Shown here: in pieces, positions 1 to 8,895 of the stretch | Layout of the letters: each line of letters opens with the position of its first letter | How positions within the stretch are numbered: position 1 is the stretch's first letter | DNA from: Pseudomonas sp. | GTDB lineage: Bacteria; Pseudomonadota; Gammaproteobacteria; Pseudomonadales; Pseudomonadaceae | Length of the DNA stretch: 64,000 nt | Assembly: GCF_002796985.1 (NCBI RefSeq) | Contig: NZ_PEKX01000008.1 | Coordinates: 248,001 to 312,000 of the forward strand | Reading direction: 5' to 3' | Translations under genes and position numbers: made by a program | The notes under the pieces: generated by a model | What the model saw: only the letters and a program-made list of their open reading frames with translations | The model's database searches: none | What the model was told of the DNA's origin: nothing

Positions 1-696
1 GGCCCGCGCGTGCTGGAGCACATGGTCGACACCGTGCTGTATTTCGAGGGTGAATCCGACGGCCGCCTGCGCCTGCTGCGGGCGGTGAAGAACCGCTTCG
101 GCGCGGTGAACGAACTGGGCGTGTTTGCCATGACCGACCGTGGCCTGAAGGAAGTCTCCAACCCCTCGGCGATTTTCCTGACGCGTGCCCAGGAATCGGT
201 ACCGGGTAGCGTGGTCATGGCTACCTGGGAAGGTTCGCGGCCGATGCTGGTGGAAGTGCAGGCGCTGGTGGACACCAGCCACCTGGCCAACCCGCGCCGT
301 GTGACTTTGGGCCTGGACCAGAACCGCCTGGCGATGCTGCTGGCGGTGCTGCATCGCCACGGCGGCATTCCGACCTACGACCAGGACGTTTTCCTCAACG
401 TTGTCGGCGGTGTGAAGGTTCTGGAGACCGCGTCGGACCTGGCGCTGATGGCGGCGGTGATGTCCAGCCTGCGCAACCGCCCGCTGGATCACCAGTTGCT
501 GGTGTTCGGCGAGGTCGGTCTGTCCGGTGAGGTGCGCCCGGTGCCCAGCGGCCAGGAGCGCTTGAAGGAAGCGGCCAAGCACGGTTTCAAGCGCGCCATC
601 GTACCCAAGGGCAACGCACCGAAGGAGTCGCCGCCCGGTTTGCAGGTGATCGCGGTAACGCGCCTGGAGCAGGCGCTGGATGCGTTGTTCGAATAG
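1..696 (+). CDS. radA: DNA repair protein RadA, C-terminal part (5' end outside window)
   Basis: RadA is a RecA-like ATPase that promotes branch migration of recombination intermediates. The frame is open from base 1, so the gene starts upstream and the N-terminal zinc finger and Walker A are not visible. What remains contains the RadA signature KNRFG (about bases 88-102), followed by the Lon-protease-like C-terminal domain (VTLGLDQNRLAML, GEVGLSGEVRPV). It ends at a TAG just before a REP pair and faces the PilZ gene convergently. The radA/PilZ adjacency matches P. aeruginosa as remembered. The family call is secure. Confidence 0.95.
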   Translation, partial: GPRVLEHMVDTVLYFEGESDGRLRLLRAVKNRFGAVNELGVFAMTDRGLKEVSNPSAIFLTRAQESVPGSVVMATWEGSRPMLVEVQALVDTSHLANPRRVTLGLDQNRLAMLLAVLHRHGGIPTYDQDVFLNVVGGVKVLETASDLALMAAVMSSLRNRPLDHQLLVFGEVGLSGEVRPVPSGQERLKEAAKHGFKRAIVPKGNAPKESPPGLQVIAVTRLEQALDALFE

Positions 697-722
697 CCCC
701 GCTTCAGCGTTGGGGGTGAGCC

Positions 723-788
723 ATCGCGGACAGAGTCCGCTCCTACGAAAATGCTAGCTTGGGCGCAGGAGCGGACTCTGTCCGCGAT
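723..788. repeat. REP inverted pair (REPIN-like), GCGGACTCTGTCCGC family
   Basis: Two perfect 22-bp arms, 723-744 and 767-788, lie in inverted orientation around a 22-bp spacer. Each arm has the palindromic core GCGGACTCTGTCCGC next to the AGGAGC head typical of Pseudomonas REPs. The pair sits between the convergent radA and PilZ genes, where such elements may also end transcription. The core differs from the pairs near 29.4, 32.4 and 39.1 kb. Confidence 0.85.
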
Positions 789-810
789 CGGCCAATGCCG
801 GCACGGTATT

Positions 811-1179
811 TCAATGTTCGCTGAGCAGCGTCAGTTCGCGCTCCAGCATCGACTCGTCACCCAGGTTCAGTTCCACCAGGCGCCGCAGATGACTGATGGA
901 GTCCAGGTCGATGTGCCGGCAGTTGAAGCCCAGCAGGCCCTCGCGTTCCCAGGCAAGGTCGGCCTCCATATAGACGTTGACGTCGAAGCCCAGGTAGATG
1001 CGCACCTGCACCGGCTCGCCAGCGACGACGTTCCAGTGTTCCGGCCGCTGCACCAGCAGGCCCTGCAGGGACAGGTCCAGCAGCGTCACCTTCCAGCGCT
1101 GGTCGCCCTGGCTGATCTCGGTGCCGGCGTCGAAGGCAATGCGCTGGAAGCGCCGGCGCTCGTCGTGATCGTCAGTCAT
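811..1179 (-). CDS. mapZ: PilZ-domain c-di-GMP receptor, MapZ (PA4608)-like
   Basis: This is a single-domain PilZ protein of 122 residues. The RRRFQR stretch near residues 8-13 is the RxxxR c-di-GMP motif, and DLSLQG further in is the D/NxSxxG motif. The C-terminal segment HIDLDSISHLRRLVELNLGD resembles P. aeruginosa PA4608/MapZ, which in its c-di-GMP-bound form inhibits the chemotaxis methyltransferase CheR1. The start at 1179 is chosen because GGAGAG precedes it at good spacing; the frame stays open further upstream without such a site. Position next to radA supports orthology. The CheR link is inferred from the family. Confidence 0.85.
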   Translation of the reverse strand: MTDDHDERRRFQRIAFDAGTEISQGDQRWKVTLLDLSLQGLLVQRPEHWNVVAGEPVQVRIYLGFDVNVYMEADLAWEREGLLGFNCRHIDLDSISHLRRLVELNLGDESMLERELTLLSEH

Positions 1180-1358
1180 GTCGTGGCTCTCCGGCCGTTT
1201 TTGCTTCGCCTCACTATAGACGTAAGCCATTACTGACGCGTCGTACGCCAGTTCCTGACGTTTCGTCCGACAGATGCAGCCCGCACGGGTTTGACAGGCT
1301 GCGGCCCCTCGCCAAAGCTCCATGTGCGTTAAACCACTACAACTGCGGAGTGCAGAGC

Positions 1359-1865
1359 ATGGACAAGAAGCTTGTGAGCAAGGGTTTGATCATTGGGGTA
1401 TTGAGCGCCTTCAGTCTGCTGGCGCAGGCCGACCAGGCGGGTGGCGGTGGCTGCGGTTGGGGCAACATGGTGTTCGAGGGGCAGCGCGGGCTGTTCCCGC
1501 ACCTGCTGGCGACCACCACCAACGGGACCTCGGGCAACGCCACCTTCGGCCTCACTTCCGGTACCAACGGGTGTGATTCCAGTGTGCGTCTGGGCTACGG
1601 CGGCCGCTCGATCTTCGCCATGAACGGCATGCTCGACAACATCGCCGAGAACATGGCCCAGGGGCATGGCGAGGCACTGGACGCCTACGCTGTCCTGCTT
1701 GGCATTCCGACCCAGGACCGCGCGCACTTCGCCCAGGTCACCCAGCAGCACTTCGGCGAAATCTTCACCTCCAAGGACGCCACCGGCGAGCAGGTGCTGA
1801 ACAACACCCTGGCAGTCATGAGCCGCGACCAGACCCTGGCGCAGTACGCCAAGCAACCGGCCTGA
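1359..1865 (+). CDS. DUF3015 family secreted protein
   Basis: This protein of 168 residues begins with a signal peptide (MDKKLVSKGLIIGVLSAFSLLAQA) and continues with the DUF3015 hallmark GCGWGNMVFEGQ and a repeated Gly/Thr-rich segment (TTNGTSGNATFGLTSGTNGC). It is expected in the periplasm or outer envelope; no activity is known for the family. GCGGAG lies about 8 bases before the ATG, which is why 1359 is preferred to the in-frame GTG at 1350. A strong terminator follows, so it is probably monocistronic. Confidence 0.85.
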   Translation: MDKKLVSKGLIIGVLSAFSLLAQADQAGGGGCGWGNMVFEGQRGLFPHLLATTTNGTSGNATFGLTSGTNGCDSSVRLGYGGRSIFAMNGMLDNIAENMAQGHGEALDAYAVLLGIPTQDRAHFAQVTQQHFGEIFTSKDATGEQVLNNTLAVMSRDQTLAQYAKQPA

Positions 1866-1880
1866 TCGACCAGCTCGTAC

Positions 1881-1907
1881 AAAAGGCCCGCCCCAGGCGG
1901 GCCTTTT
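1881..1907 (+). terminator. Rho-independent terminator after DUF3015 gene
   Basis: A 12-bp perfect stem (AAAAGGCCCGCC with GGCGGGCCTTTT) around a 3-nt loop, ending in T residues. It lies 16 bases after the stop codon. Confidence 0.9.
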
Positions 1908-2051
1908 CATTTCCTGACCGCGCGGTCGGAAGCGGTTGACCTCCGGCAATAAGCGCGTAACCGCTCTAGACTAAGGTCGTATGAATGGGTCGTGGGAAAA
2001 GACTAGAATTTTTCTGCGAATTCTCGCCTTCAAACTGTCGGAAGCCTCGCT

Positions 2052-4118
2052 ATGAAGAATAACAACAACCTGCTACGTCACCTCGCCTGGCTGGTGGTGG
2101 CGATAGTCGGTGCCTTTGCCTTGGGAGTCGTGGCATTGCGTCGCGGCGAAGCCATCAACGCACTGTGGATCGTCGTCGCGGCGGTTGCCATCTATCTGGT
2201 CGCCTACCGCTACTACAGCCTGTTCATCGCCACCAGGGTGATGCAACTGGACCCCAACCGAGCGACCCCCGCGGTCCTCAACAACGACGGCCTGGACTAC
2301 GTCCCGACCAACAAGCACATCCTCTTCGGTCACCACTTCGCTGCCATCGCCGGTGCCGGCCCGCTGGTCGGTCCCGTGCTTGCGGCGCAGATGGGCTACC
2401 TGCCCGGCACGCTCTGGCTGATCGCCGGCGTGGTGCTGGCCGGTGCCGTGCAGGATTTCATGGTCCTGTTCATTTCCAGCCGCCGCAACGGGCGCTCGCT
2501 GGGTGAACTGGTACGCGAGGAAATGGGGCAGGTGGCGGGGACCGTCGCCCTGTTCGGCGCGTTCCTGATCATGATCATCATCCTAGCGGTGCTCGCACTC
2601 ATCGTGGTGAAGGCCCTGGCCGAAAGCCCCTGGGGCATGTTCACCGTGCTGGCGACGATTCCGATCGCGATCCTCATGGGCGTCTACATGCGTTACATCC
2701 GCCCGGGCCGCATCGGCGAGATCTCGGTGGTGGGCGTGGCGCTGCTACTGGGCTCCATCTGGCTCGGTGGCCAGGTTGCCGCGAGCCCCGAGTGGGCGCC
2801 GGTATTCACCTTCCATGGCGTGCAGATCGTCTGGATGCTGATCGGCTATGGCGCCGTTGCCTCGGTACTGCCGGTGTGGCTGCTGCTGGCACCGCGTGAC
2901 TACCTGTCGACCTTCCTCAAGATCGGCACCATCATCGCGCTGGCCATCGGCATCCTGATCGTCATGCCGGAACTGAAGATGCCGGCCCTGACCCAGTTCA
3001 CCGACGGCACCGGTCCGGTGTGGAAGGGCGGCCTGTTCCCGTTCCTGTTCATCACCATCGCCTGTGGCGCCGTCTCCGGCTTCCACGCGCTGATCTCCTC
3101 GGGCACCACGCCCAAGCTGCTCAACCGCGAGCCCGACGCCCGCTACATCGGCTACGGCGGCATGCTGATGGAGTCCTTCGTGGCCATCATGGCGATGGTC
3201 GCCGCCTCGGTCATCGAGCCGGGTATCTACTTCGCCATGAACAGCCCGCCGGCCGTGGTTGGCACCGACGTCACCGCAGTCGCCGCGACCGTCAGCAGCT
3301 GGGGCTTCGCCATCACGCCGGAGGTGCTGACCCAGACCGCCAAGGATATCGGCGAGACCACCATCCTGGCCCGTGCCGGTGGTGCGCCGACCCTCGCCGT
3401 GGGTATCGCGCACATCCTTCACCAGGTGCTGCCGGGTGAGAACACCATGGCCTTCTGGTACCACTTCGCGATTCTCTTCGAGGCGCTGTTCATCCTCACT
3501 GCAGTCGACGCCGGCACCCGTGCCGGGCGATTCATGCTGCAGGACCTGCTGGGCAACTTCGTCCCGGCACTGAAGAAGACCGATTCCTGGACGGCCAACA
3601 TCGTCGGCACCGGTGGTTGCGTGGCGTTGTGGGGCTGGCTGCTGTACCAGGGCGTGGTCGACCCGCTGGGTGGCATCAACACCTTGTGGCCGCTGTTCGG
3701 TATCTCCAACCAGATGCTCGCCGGTATCGCGCTGATGCTCGCCACCGTCGTGCTGATCAAGATGAAGCGCCAGCAGTACGTCTGGGTCACTGCCCTGCCA
3801 GCCGTCTGGCTGCTGATCTGCACCACCACCGCCGGCCTGATCAAGATCTTCGACAGCAACCCGGCCGTGGGCTTCATCGCCCTGGGCAAGAAGTACTCTG
3901 CAGGCCTGGACGCCGGGCAGATCATCGCCCCGGCCAAGGACATCACCCAGATGCAGCACGTGATGATGAACGCTTACATCAACGCCGGCCTCACCGTGCT
4001 GTTCCTGCTGGTGGTGTTCTGCATCCTGGTGTACGCGATCAAGGTCGGTGCCAGTGCCTGGACCAAGAAGGAGCGCACCGACAGCGAGGCGCCGTTCCAG
4101 CCCATCCCGGACGCCTGA
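2052..4118 (+). CDS. cstA: CstA-family peptide/pyruvate transporter
   Basis: A polytopic inner-membrane protein of 688 residues, the normal length for the CstA/BtsT family. Members are carbon-starvation-induced and take up pyruvate and possibly peptides. Hydrophobic segments run along the whole length. Conserved stretches include FGHHFAAIAGAGPLVGPVLAAQ near residue 93, the CGAVSGFHALISSGTTPK segment near 340, and GTRAGRFMLQDLLG near 490. A YbdD-type gene follows after 12 bases carrying a GGAGG site, as in other cstA operons. No C-terminal domain is missing. Substrate is inferred from the family. Confidence 0.93.
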   Translation: MKNNNNLLRHLAWLVVAIVGAFALGVVALRRGEAINALWIVVAAVAIYLVAYRYYSLFIATRVMQLDPNRATPAVLNNDGLDYVPTNKHILFGHHFAAIAGAGPLVGPVLAAQMGYLPGTLWLIAGVVLAGAVQDFMVLFISSRRNGRSLGELVREEMGQVAGTVALFGAFLIMIIILAVLALIVVKALAESPWGMFTVLATIPIAILMGVYMRYIRPGRIGEISVVGVALLLGSIWLGGQVAASPEWAPVFTFHGVQIVWMLIGYGAVASVLPVWLLLAPRDYLSTFLKIGTIIALAIGILIVMPELKMPALTQFTDGTGPVWKGGLFPFLFITIACGAVSGFHALISSGTTPKLLNREPDARYIGYGGMLMESFVAIMAMVAASVIEPGIYFAMNSPPAVVGTDVTAVAATVSSWGFAITPEVLTQTAKDIGETTILARAGGAPTLAVGIAHILHQVLPGENTMAFWYHFAILFEALFILTAVDAGTRAGRFMLQDLLGNFVPALKKTDSWTANIVGTGGCVALWGWLLYQGVVDPLGGINTLWPLFGISNQMLAGIALMLATVVLIKMKRQQYVWVTALPAVWLLICTTTAGLIKIFDSNPAVGFIALGKKYSAGLDAGQIIAPAKDITQMQHVMMNAYINAGLTVLFLLVVFCILVYAIKVGASAWTKKERTDSEAPFQPIPDA

Positions 4119-4130
4119 CGGAGGTTCACC

Positions 4131-4334
4131 ATGTTCAACGACCTCAGCCGCATGGGTAAGTACCTCGGGCAGGCCGCCCGCATGCTGGTCGGCATGCCCG
4201 ATTACGACACCTATGTTCAGCACATGCAGAACAAGCACCCGGACAAGACTCCGATGACTTACGAGGAGTTCTTCCGCGAGCGCCAGGAAGCGCGCTACGG
4301 TGGCGGCAAGGGGAGGCCGATCCGCTGCTGCTGA
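4131..4334 (+). CDS. YbdD/YjiX family small protein, CstA partner
   Basis: A 67-residue protein of the YbdD/YjiX family (DUF466) with the typical LGQAARMLVGMPDYDTYVQHM N-terminal half and PMTYEEFFRERQEARYGG. Members are almost always encoded directly after CstA or BtsT and are needed for transport in Escherichia coli. A GGAGG site lies 7 bases before the ATG. The C-terminus ends RCC, common in the family. A terminator follows 23 bases later. Confidence 0.9.
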   Translation: MFNDLSRMGKYLGQAARMLVGMPDYDTYVQHMQNKHPDKTPMTYEEFFRERQEARYGGGKGRPIRCC

Positions 4335-4357
4335 TCACGCGGACAGGTGTATAACGG

Positions 4358-4387
4358 ACGGGCCGCGAGCGATCGCGGCCCGTTTTC
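4358..4387 (+). terminator. Terminator of the cstA-ybdD operon
   Basis: A perfect 10-bp stem (ACGGGCCGCG with CGCGGCCCGT) with a 6-nt loop, followed by TTTT. It separates the cstA operon from the GTPase gene. Confidence 0.85.
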
Positions 4388-4427
4388 ATTTCTGCCCGTT
4401 TTCATTTCTGATTGCCTGGATGTACCC

Positions 4428-5426
4428 ATGACCGATTCCGCAAGCGCGCCGCAGATTCCGGTGACCGTCCTCACTGGCTTCCTCGGGGCCGGCAAGACCA
4501 CCCTGCTCAAGCACATCCTCAAGGCCGAGCACGGCCTGAAGATCGCCGTGATCGAGAACGAATTCAGCGACGCGCCGATCGACGGCCAGTTGCTGGGCGA
4601 TGACGCGGTGCAGGTAGTGACGCTGTCCAACGGCTGCGTCTGCTGCACCATCAACACCGACCTTGAGCGCACGCTCTACGCCTTGCTGGAGCGCCGCGAC
4701 AACGGCGAGCTGGACTTCGACCGGGTGGTGATCGAGTGCACCGGCCTTGCCGACCCGGCACCGGTGGCTCAGACGTTCTTCGTCGATGAGACCCTGCGCG
4801 AGCGCTATTTGCTCGACGGCATCATCACCCTGGTGGACGCCGCCAATGCCGACCGGCATTTGCAGGAAGCCATTGCCCAGGCCCAGGTCGGCTTTGGCGA
4901 CCGCATCCTGGTCAGCAAGGCCGACCTGGTTTCGCCGGAGCAGTACGATGCCCTGGTGGAGCGCCTGCAGCGCATCAACCGCCGCGCGGAAATTCATCCG
5001 GTGAAACACGGCGCCATCGAGCTGGAGCGCCTGCTCGATGTGCGCGGCTTCAACCTCAACGCCGACCTTGGCCTGCGCCCGCTACTGCGCCCCGCGCGCC
5101 CGGCAGCGGACACCGCCGACCGCATCACCACCCTGGTGCTGCGCAGCGACAACCCACTGGATATCGAGCGCCTCAGCGAATTCATGGACGACCTGCTGCA
5201 GTGGCACGGCAACTCGTTGCTGCGCTACAAGGGCGTGCTGAACATCGCCGGCGAGGAGCGCCGCCTGGTATTCCAGGGCGTACTGCGACTCTACGGTTTC
5301 GACTGGGACACCGAGTGGAAGGGCAACGAGCAGCGCGAGAGCGTGATCGTCTTCATCGGCGACAACCTGCCCGAAGAGCAGATCAGGCAGGGCTTCGAAC
5401 GCATCACGGGCGGACCTGCCGCCTGA
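4428..5426 (+). CDS. yjiA: COG0523 (CobW/YjiA) metal-binding GTPase
   Basis: A G3E-type P-loop GTPase of 332 residues, predicted cytoplasmic metallochaperone. The Walker A GFLGAGKTT is near residue 16, and the metal-site CxCC motif (NGCVCCTI) near residue 70. A CobW C-terminal domain (RITTLVLRSDNPLDIERL onwards) occupies the last third. The family traffics Zn or related metals; the target here is unknown. The ATG at 4428 gives the conserved N-terminus. The longer in-frame extension to 4347 would run through the upstream terminator and is rejected. No Zur-like box was evident by eye. Confidence 0.88.
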   Translation: MTDSASAPQIPVTVLTGFLGAGKTTLLKHILKAEHGLKIAVIENEFSDAPIDGQLLGDDAVQVVTLSNGCVCCTINTDLERTLYALLERRDNGELDFDRVVIECTGLADPAPVAQTFFVDETLRERYLLDGIITLVDAANADRHLQEAIAQAQVGFGDRILVSKADLVSPEQYDALVERLQRINRRAEIHPVKHGAIELERLLDVRGFNLNADLGLRPLLRPARPAADTADRITTLVLRSDNPLDIERLSEFMDDLLQWHGNSLLRYKGVLNIAGEERRLVFQGVLRLYGFDWDTEWKGNEQRESVIVFIGDNLPEEQIRQGFERITGGPAA

Positions 5427-5430
5427 ATGA

Positions 5431-5459
5431 AAAACGCCCGGCATCCTGCCGGGCGTTTT
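5431..5459. terminator. Bidirectional terminator between yjiA and permease gene
   Basis: A perfect 13-bp stem (AAAACGCCCGGCA / TGCCGGGCGTTTT) with a 3-nt loop lies between two convergent genes. It has T or A tracts on both sides, so it can serve both strands. Confidence 0.9.
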
Positions 5460-5475
5460 CGTTTCGCTCGAACGC

Positions 5476-6960
5476 TTACTGCTGATGCAGCTTCCACGCA
5501 TCCCCGTGGGGGGCGGTGCCCTTGTCGTAGGGGCGGAACAGGGTCATGTAGGCCAGGCCCAGCAGGATCACGATACCGCCCACCAGGATGATCCCGTAGT
5601 TCAGGTACCAGGGCGCATCCGGCGTGCGCGGCCAGGACATGTTGATGATCGCCAGCACGCCGTAGGCCAGCGCCAGGATGTTCACGATCCAGCCCCAGTT
5701 GCCCAGGCTGAAGGCGCCGCTCGGCTTCCAGCCGCGCAGGCGGGCGAACAGGGCACCGCCGACGATCATCTGGAACGACAGGTAGATGCCGATGGCGGCG
5801 AAGCTCACCACCATGGCGATGGCGTTCTGCAGGTAGAAGCCGGCGCAGACGATCACACTGGGGATCACACCGCAGGCAATCAGCGCGGCTACCGGCACGT
5901 GGGTGTTGGGTGACAGACGCTTGAGCAGGTCGCTGCCCATCACCATCTCGTCGCGGGCATAGGAGTACAGCAGGCGGCTGGCGGCGGCCTGCAGGCTGAG
6001 CACGCAGGAGACGAACGAGACGATGATCACCGCCATCACCAGGCGCGCGCCGGTTCCGCCGAAGGCGTTGTCGAGGATGGTGGTCATCGGATCCTTGTCG
6101 GCGCCGGAGATCACTGCAGCCATGTCCGGTACCGCGAGGATCAGCGCCAGGGCGGCGAAGATGGCTGCGCCACCGCCGATCCAGATGGTCATGCGCATGG
6201 CCTTGGGAATGCGACGGCTGGGGTTCGGGGTTTCCTCGGCGACGTCACCACAGGCCTCGAAGCCGTAGTAGAGGAACATGCCGGCCAGCGAGGCGGTGAG
6301 GAAGGCCGGCCAGTAGCTGCCGTCGATGCGGATGTCGAAGGTGTTGAACAGCACCGAGAACGGCTGGTGACGCTCGAAGATCAGCAGGTAGCTGCCGATC
6401 ACCAGCGCGCCGAGCAACTCGCAGATGAAGCCGAACATCGCCACGCGGGCCAGCAGCTTGGTGCCGGAGAGGTTGAGCAGGGTGGCGACCACCGTCAGCG
6501 CGAGGGCAACGAAGGTGTTGGTCACCGGTGTCGACTCGAAGCCGAGCAGGGTGGCGATATACGGCCCGGCGCCCAGGGCCACGGCGGCGATGGTCACGCA
6601 CAGCGACACCGAGTAGATCCAGCCGACCATCCAGGCCCAGCGCTTGCCCACCAGGCGCCGCGCCCAGGGGTAGACGCCGCCGGAGATGGGGAACTGCGAG
6701 ACGACCTCGCAGAAGATCAGGCACACCAGCATCTGCCCGATACCTACCAGCAGGTAGGACCAGAACATCGGTGGGCCGCCGGCGGCCAGGCACAGGCCGA
6801 ACAGGGTGTACACGCCGACCACCGGCGAGAGGTAGGTGAAGCCCAGGGCGAAGTTCTGCCAGAGGGTCATGCTGCGTTCGAAATTGGAGGTGTAGCCCAG
6901 CGCGCGGAGTTGCTCCGCGTCGCGGTCCAGGGCGGCGCCTGGCTGGATCGAGCTGTTCAT
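5476..6960 (-). CDS. APC-superfamily amino acid/amine permease
   Basis: A 494-residue inner-membrane transporter with about 12 hydrophobic segments. It belongs to the amino acid-polyamine-organocation superfamily, closest in look to the choline/GABA-type subgroup (EEVVSQFPISGGVYPWARRL-like region near residue 80, YGFEACGDVAEETPNPSRRIPKAM near 225). The start at 6960 is preceded by AGGAC. It lies downstream of the aldehyde dehydrogenase on the same strand, so uptake of an amine or GABA-like substrate whose aldehyde is then oxidised is plausible. The substrate is not determinable from sequence alone. Confidence 0.85.
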   Translation of the reverse strand: MNSSIQPGAALDRDAEQLRALGYTSNFERSMTLWQNFALGFTYLSPVVGVYTLFGLCLAAGGPPMFWSYLLVGIGQMLVCLIFCEVVSQFPISGGVYPWARRLVGKRWAWMVGWIYSVSLCVTIAAVALGAGPYIATLLGFESTPVTNTFVALALTVVATLLNLSGTKLLARVAMFGFICELLGALVIGSYLLIFERHQPFSVLFNTFDIRIDGSYWPAFLTASLAGMFLYYGFEACGDVAEETPNPSRRIPKAMRMTIWIGGGAAIFAALALILAVPDMAAVISGADKDPMTTILDNAFGGTGARLVMAVIIVSFVSCVLSLQAAASRLLYSYARDEMVMGSDLLKRLSPNTHVPVAALIACGVIPSVIVCAGFYLQNAIAMVVSFAAIGIYLSFQMIVGGALFARLRGWKPSGAFSLGNWGWIVNILALAYGVLAIINMSWPRTPDAPWYLNYGIILVGGIVILLGLAYMTLFRPYDKGTAPHGDAWKLHQQ

Positions 6961-7031
6961 CGTGGGTGTCCTGTCTGAGGTTTTCGCGTTGGCAGCCAAT
7001 GGGGGCAACGGAAAGCGTTGTTGTTATTGTT

Positions 7032-7059
7032 CGGCGCGCGGGTTCTGGCCCGCGCGCCG
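7032..7059. terminator. GC-rich hairpin between aldehyde dehydrogenase and permease genes
   Basis: A perfect 11-bp stem (CGGCGCGCGGG / CCCGCGCGCCG) with a 6-nt loop lies after the dehydrogenase stop on the minus strand. No U-run follows on that strand, so attenuation or mRNA processing is as likely as termination. Confidence 0.55.
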
Positions 7060-7098
7060 TCTTTCTCCCAACCTCTTGTTTCTCTGGTTCGCGCCGGA

Positions 7099-8592
7099 TT
7101 ACAGCTTGATCCAGGTCGCCTTCAGCTCGGTGTACTTGTCGAAGGCGTGCAGCGACTTGTCACGACCGTTGCCCGACTGCTTGAAGCCGCCGAAGGGCGC
7201 GGTCATGTCGCCGCCGTCATACATGTTCACCCACACGCTGCCGGCGCGCAGGGCGCGGGCGGTGAGGTGGGCCTTGGAGATGTCGCGGGTCCAGACCGCC
7301 GCGGCCAGGCCGTACGGGGTGTCGTTGGCGATGCGGATGGCTTCCTCGGCGTCTTCGAACTCGATGACCGAGAGCACCGGGCCGAAGATTTCCTCGCGGG
7401 CGATCTTCATTGCGTTGCTCACGCCGTCGAACAGGGTCGGTTCGACGTAGGTGCCACCGGTGTCCTCCAGCACGCGCTTGCCGCCGGTGAGGATCTTCGC
7501 GCCTTCGTCCTGGCCGGCCTGGATGTAGCCCAGCACCTGCTCCAGCTGGCGGCCGTCGACCAGTGCGCCGACGTTGGTTTCCGGGTCCAGCGGGTGGCCG
7601 GCTTTCCAGCCTTTCAGCGCCTCGACCACCAGCGGCAGGAACTTCGCCTTGATCGACTTCTGCACCAGCAGGCGCGAACCGGCGGTGCACACTTCGCCCT
7701 GGTTGAAGGCGATGGCCGCGGCGGCGGATTCGGCGGCGGCCTGCAAGTCAGGCGCATCCTCGAAGACGATGTTCGGGCTCTTGCCGCCGGCTTCCAGCCA
7801 GATGCGCTTCATGTTCGATTCGCCGGCGTAGACCATCAGCTGCTTGGCGATCTTGGTCGAACCGGTGAACACCGCGGTGTCGATGTCCATGTGCAGCGCC
7901 AGCGCCTTGCCGACGGTGTGGCCGTAGCCCGGCAGCACGTTCAGCACGCCGGCGGGAATACCCGCTTCGATGGCCAGTTGAGCGATGCGGATAGCGGTCA
8001 GCGGCGAGCGCTCGGACGGCTTGAGGATCACCGAGTTGCCGGTGGCCAGCGCCGGGCCGAGTTTCCAGCTCGCCATCATCAGCGGGAAGTTCCACGGCAC
8101 GATGGCGGCGACCACGCCCACCGGCTCGCGGGTAACCAGGCCGAGCTGATCGTGGGAGGTGGCGGCCACTTCGTCGTAGACCTTATCGATGGCCTCGCCG
8201 CTCCAGCGCAGGGAGTCGGCGGCGCCCGGCAGGTCGACGTTCAGCGAATCGCCGATGGGCTTGCCCATGTCCAGGGTTTCCAGCAACGCCAGCTCCTCGG
8301 CGTGTTCTTCCAGCAGGGCGGCGAAGCGGATCATCACGGCCTTGCGGGTGGCCGGCGCTTCCCGCGACCAGACACCGGAATCGAAGGTGGCGCGGGCGCT
8401 CTGTACCGCACGGTCGGCGTCGGCGGCGTCACAACTGGCGACCTTGGCCAGCAGGCGGCCGTCCACCGGGCTGATGCAGTCGAAGGTCTCGCCGGAGGCG
8501 GCGGCAAGGTACTCGCCCTGGATGAAGGCGCGGCCTTCGATCTTCAGGGACTTGGCGCGGGCTTCCCATTCGGCACGGGTTGGCTGGCTCAT
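7099..8592 (-). CDS. NAD(P)+-dependent aldehyde dehydrogenase, PuuC/KauB type
   Basis: A full-length aldehyde dehydrogenase of 497 residues. The catalytic Cys302 lies in GEVCTAGSR, the general-base Glu in WLEAGGKSPN, and the NAD-binding turn in FTGSTKIAKQ. It most resembles the PuuC/KauB/PauC group, which oxidises 4-aminobutyraldehyde, 4-guanidinobutyraldehyde or gamma-glutamyl derivatives in putrescine, arginine and polyamine breakdown. A strong GAGGAG precedes the ATG at 8592. It is divergent from a GntR/FCD regulator and upstream of an APC permease. Substrate choice is inference. Confidence 0.9.
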   Translation of the reverse strand: MSQPTRAEWEARAKSLKIEGRAFIQGEYLAAASGETFDCISPVDGRLLAKVASCDAADADRAVQSARATFDSGVWSREAPATRKAVMIRFAALLEEHAEELALLETLDMGKPIGDSLNVDLPGAADSLRWSGEAIDKVYDEVAATSHDQLGLVTREPVGVVAAIVPWNFPLMMASWKLGPALATGNSVILKPSERSPLTAIRIAQLAIEAGIPAGVLNVLPGYGHTVGKALALHMDIDTAVFTGSTKIAKQLMVYAGESNMKRIWLEAGGKSPNIVFEDAPDLQAAAESAAAAIAFNQGEVCTAGSRLLVQKSIKAKFLPLVVEALKGWKAGHPLDPETNVGALVDGRQLEQVLGYIQAGQDEGAKILTGGKRVLEDTGGTYVEPTLFDGVSNAMKIAREEIFGPVLSVIEFEDAEEAIRIANDTPYGLAAAVWTRDISKAHLTARALRAGSVWVNMYDGGDMTAPFGGFKQSGNGRDKSLHAFDKYTELKATWIKL

Positions 8593-8646
8593 GCGTATCG
8601 CTCCTCGTTGTTGCTGTTGTTGGCGGAGACGGCCTGCGGACCGTCG

Positions 8647-8686
8647 CTGGCAAATACATTTGAAACCATATCTTATGATTTGCCAG
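8647..8686. promoter_or_regulatory. Inverted repeat in the divergent promoter region 8593-8895
   Basis: The 303-bp gap between the aldehyde dehydrogenase and the GntR/FCD regulator is A/T-richer than its surroundings. It contains the inverted repeat CTGGCAAAT (8647-8655) and ATTTGCCAG (8678-8686), centres 31 bp apart, or three helical turns. It is a candidate operator for the adjacent regulator. No convincing -35/-10 pair could be fixed by eye. Confidence 0.45.
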
Positions 8687-8895
8687 TTGCCAATACGGGG
8701 TGAAAAATGAGCGTTTGAAAGGGGTTTTCTCGCCGAAAACCCTTGCTGAAAGTCCGGAAAGCGATTTAAAAATATGGAGACATAGTTTTGCGCGGAGCCG
8801 CAGTCGGGCTTGCCGGTAGACTCCGCCATCAACGCCAGAACAGGAATTTCTCGCGCAGGAAGCGTCCAAACGGAACGCCCCGCGCACTGCTGCCT

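Noticed and set aside
2745..4238. A 497-codon minus-strand ORF inside cstA
   Set aside because: It is antisense to a clear transporter and has shadow composition rich in Asp, Gly, Gln and His.
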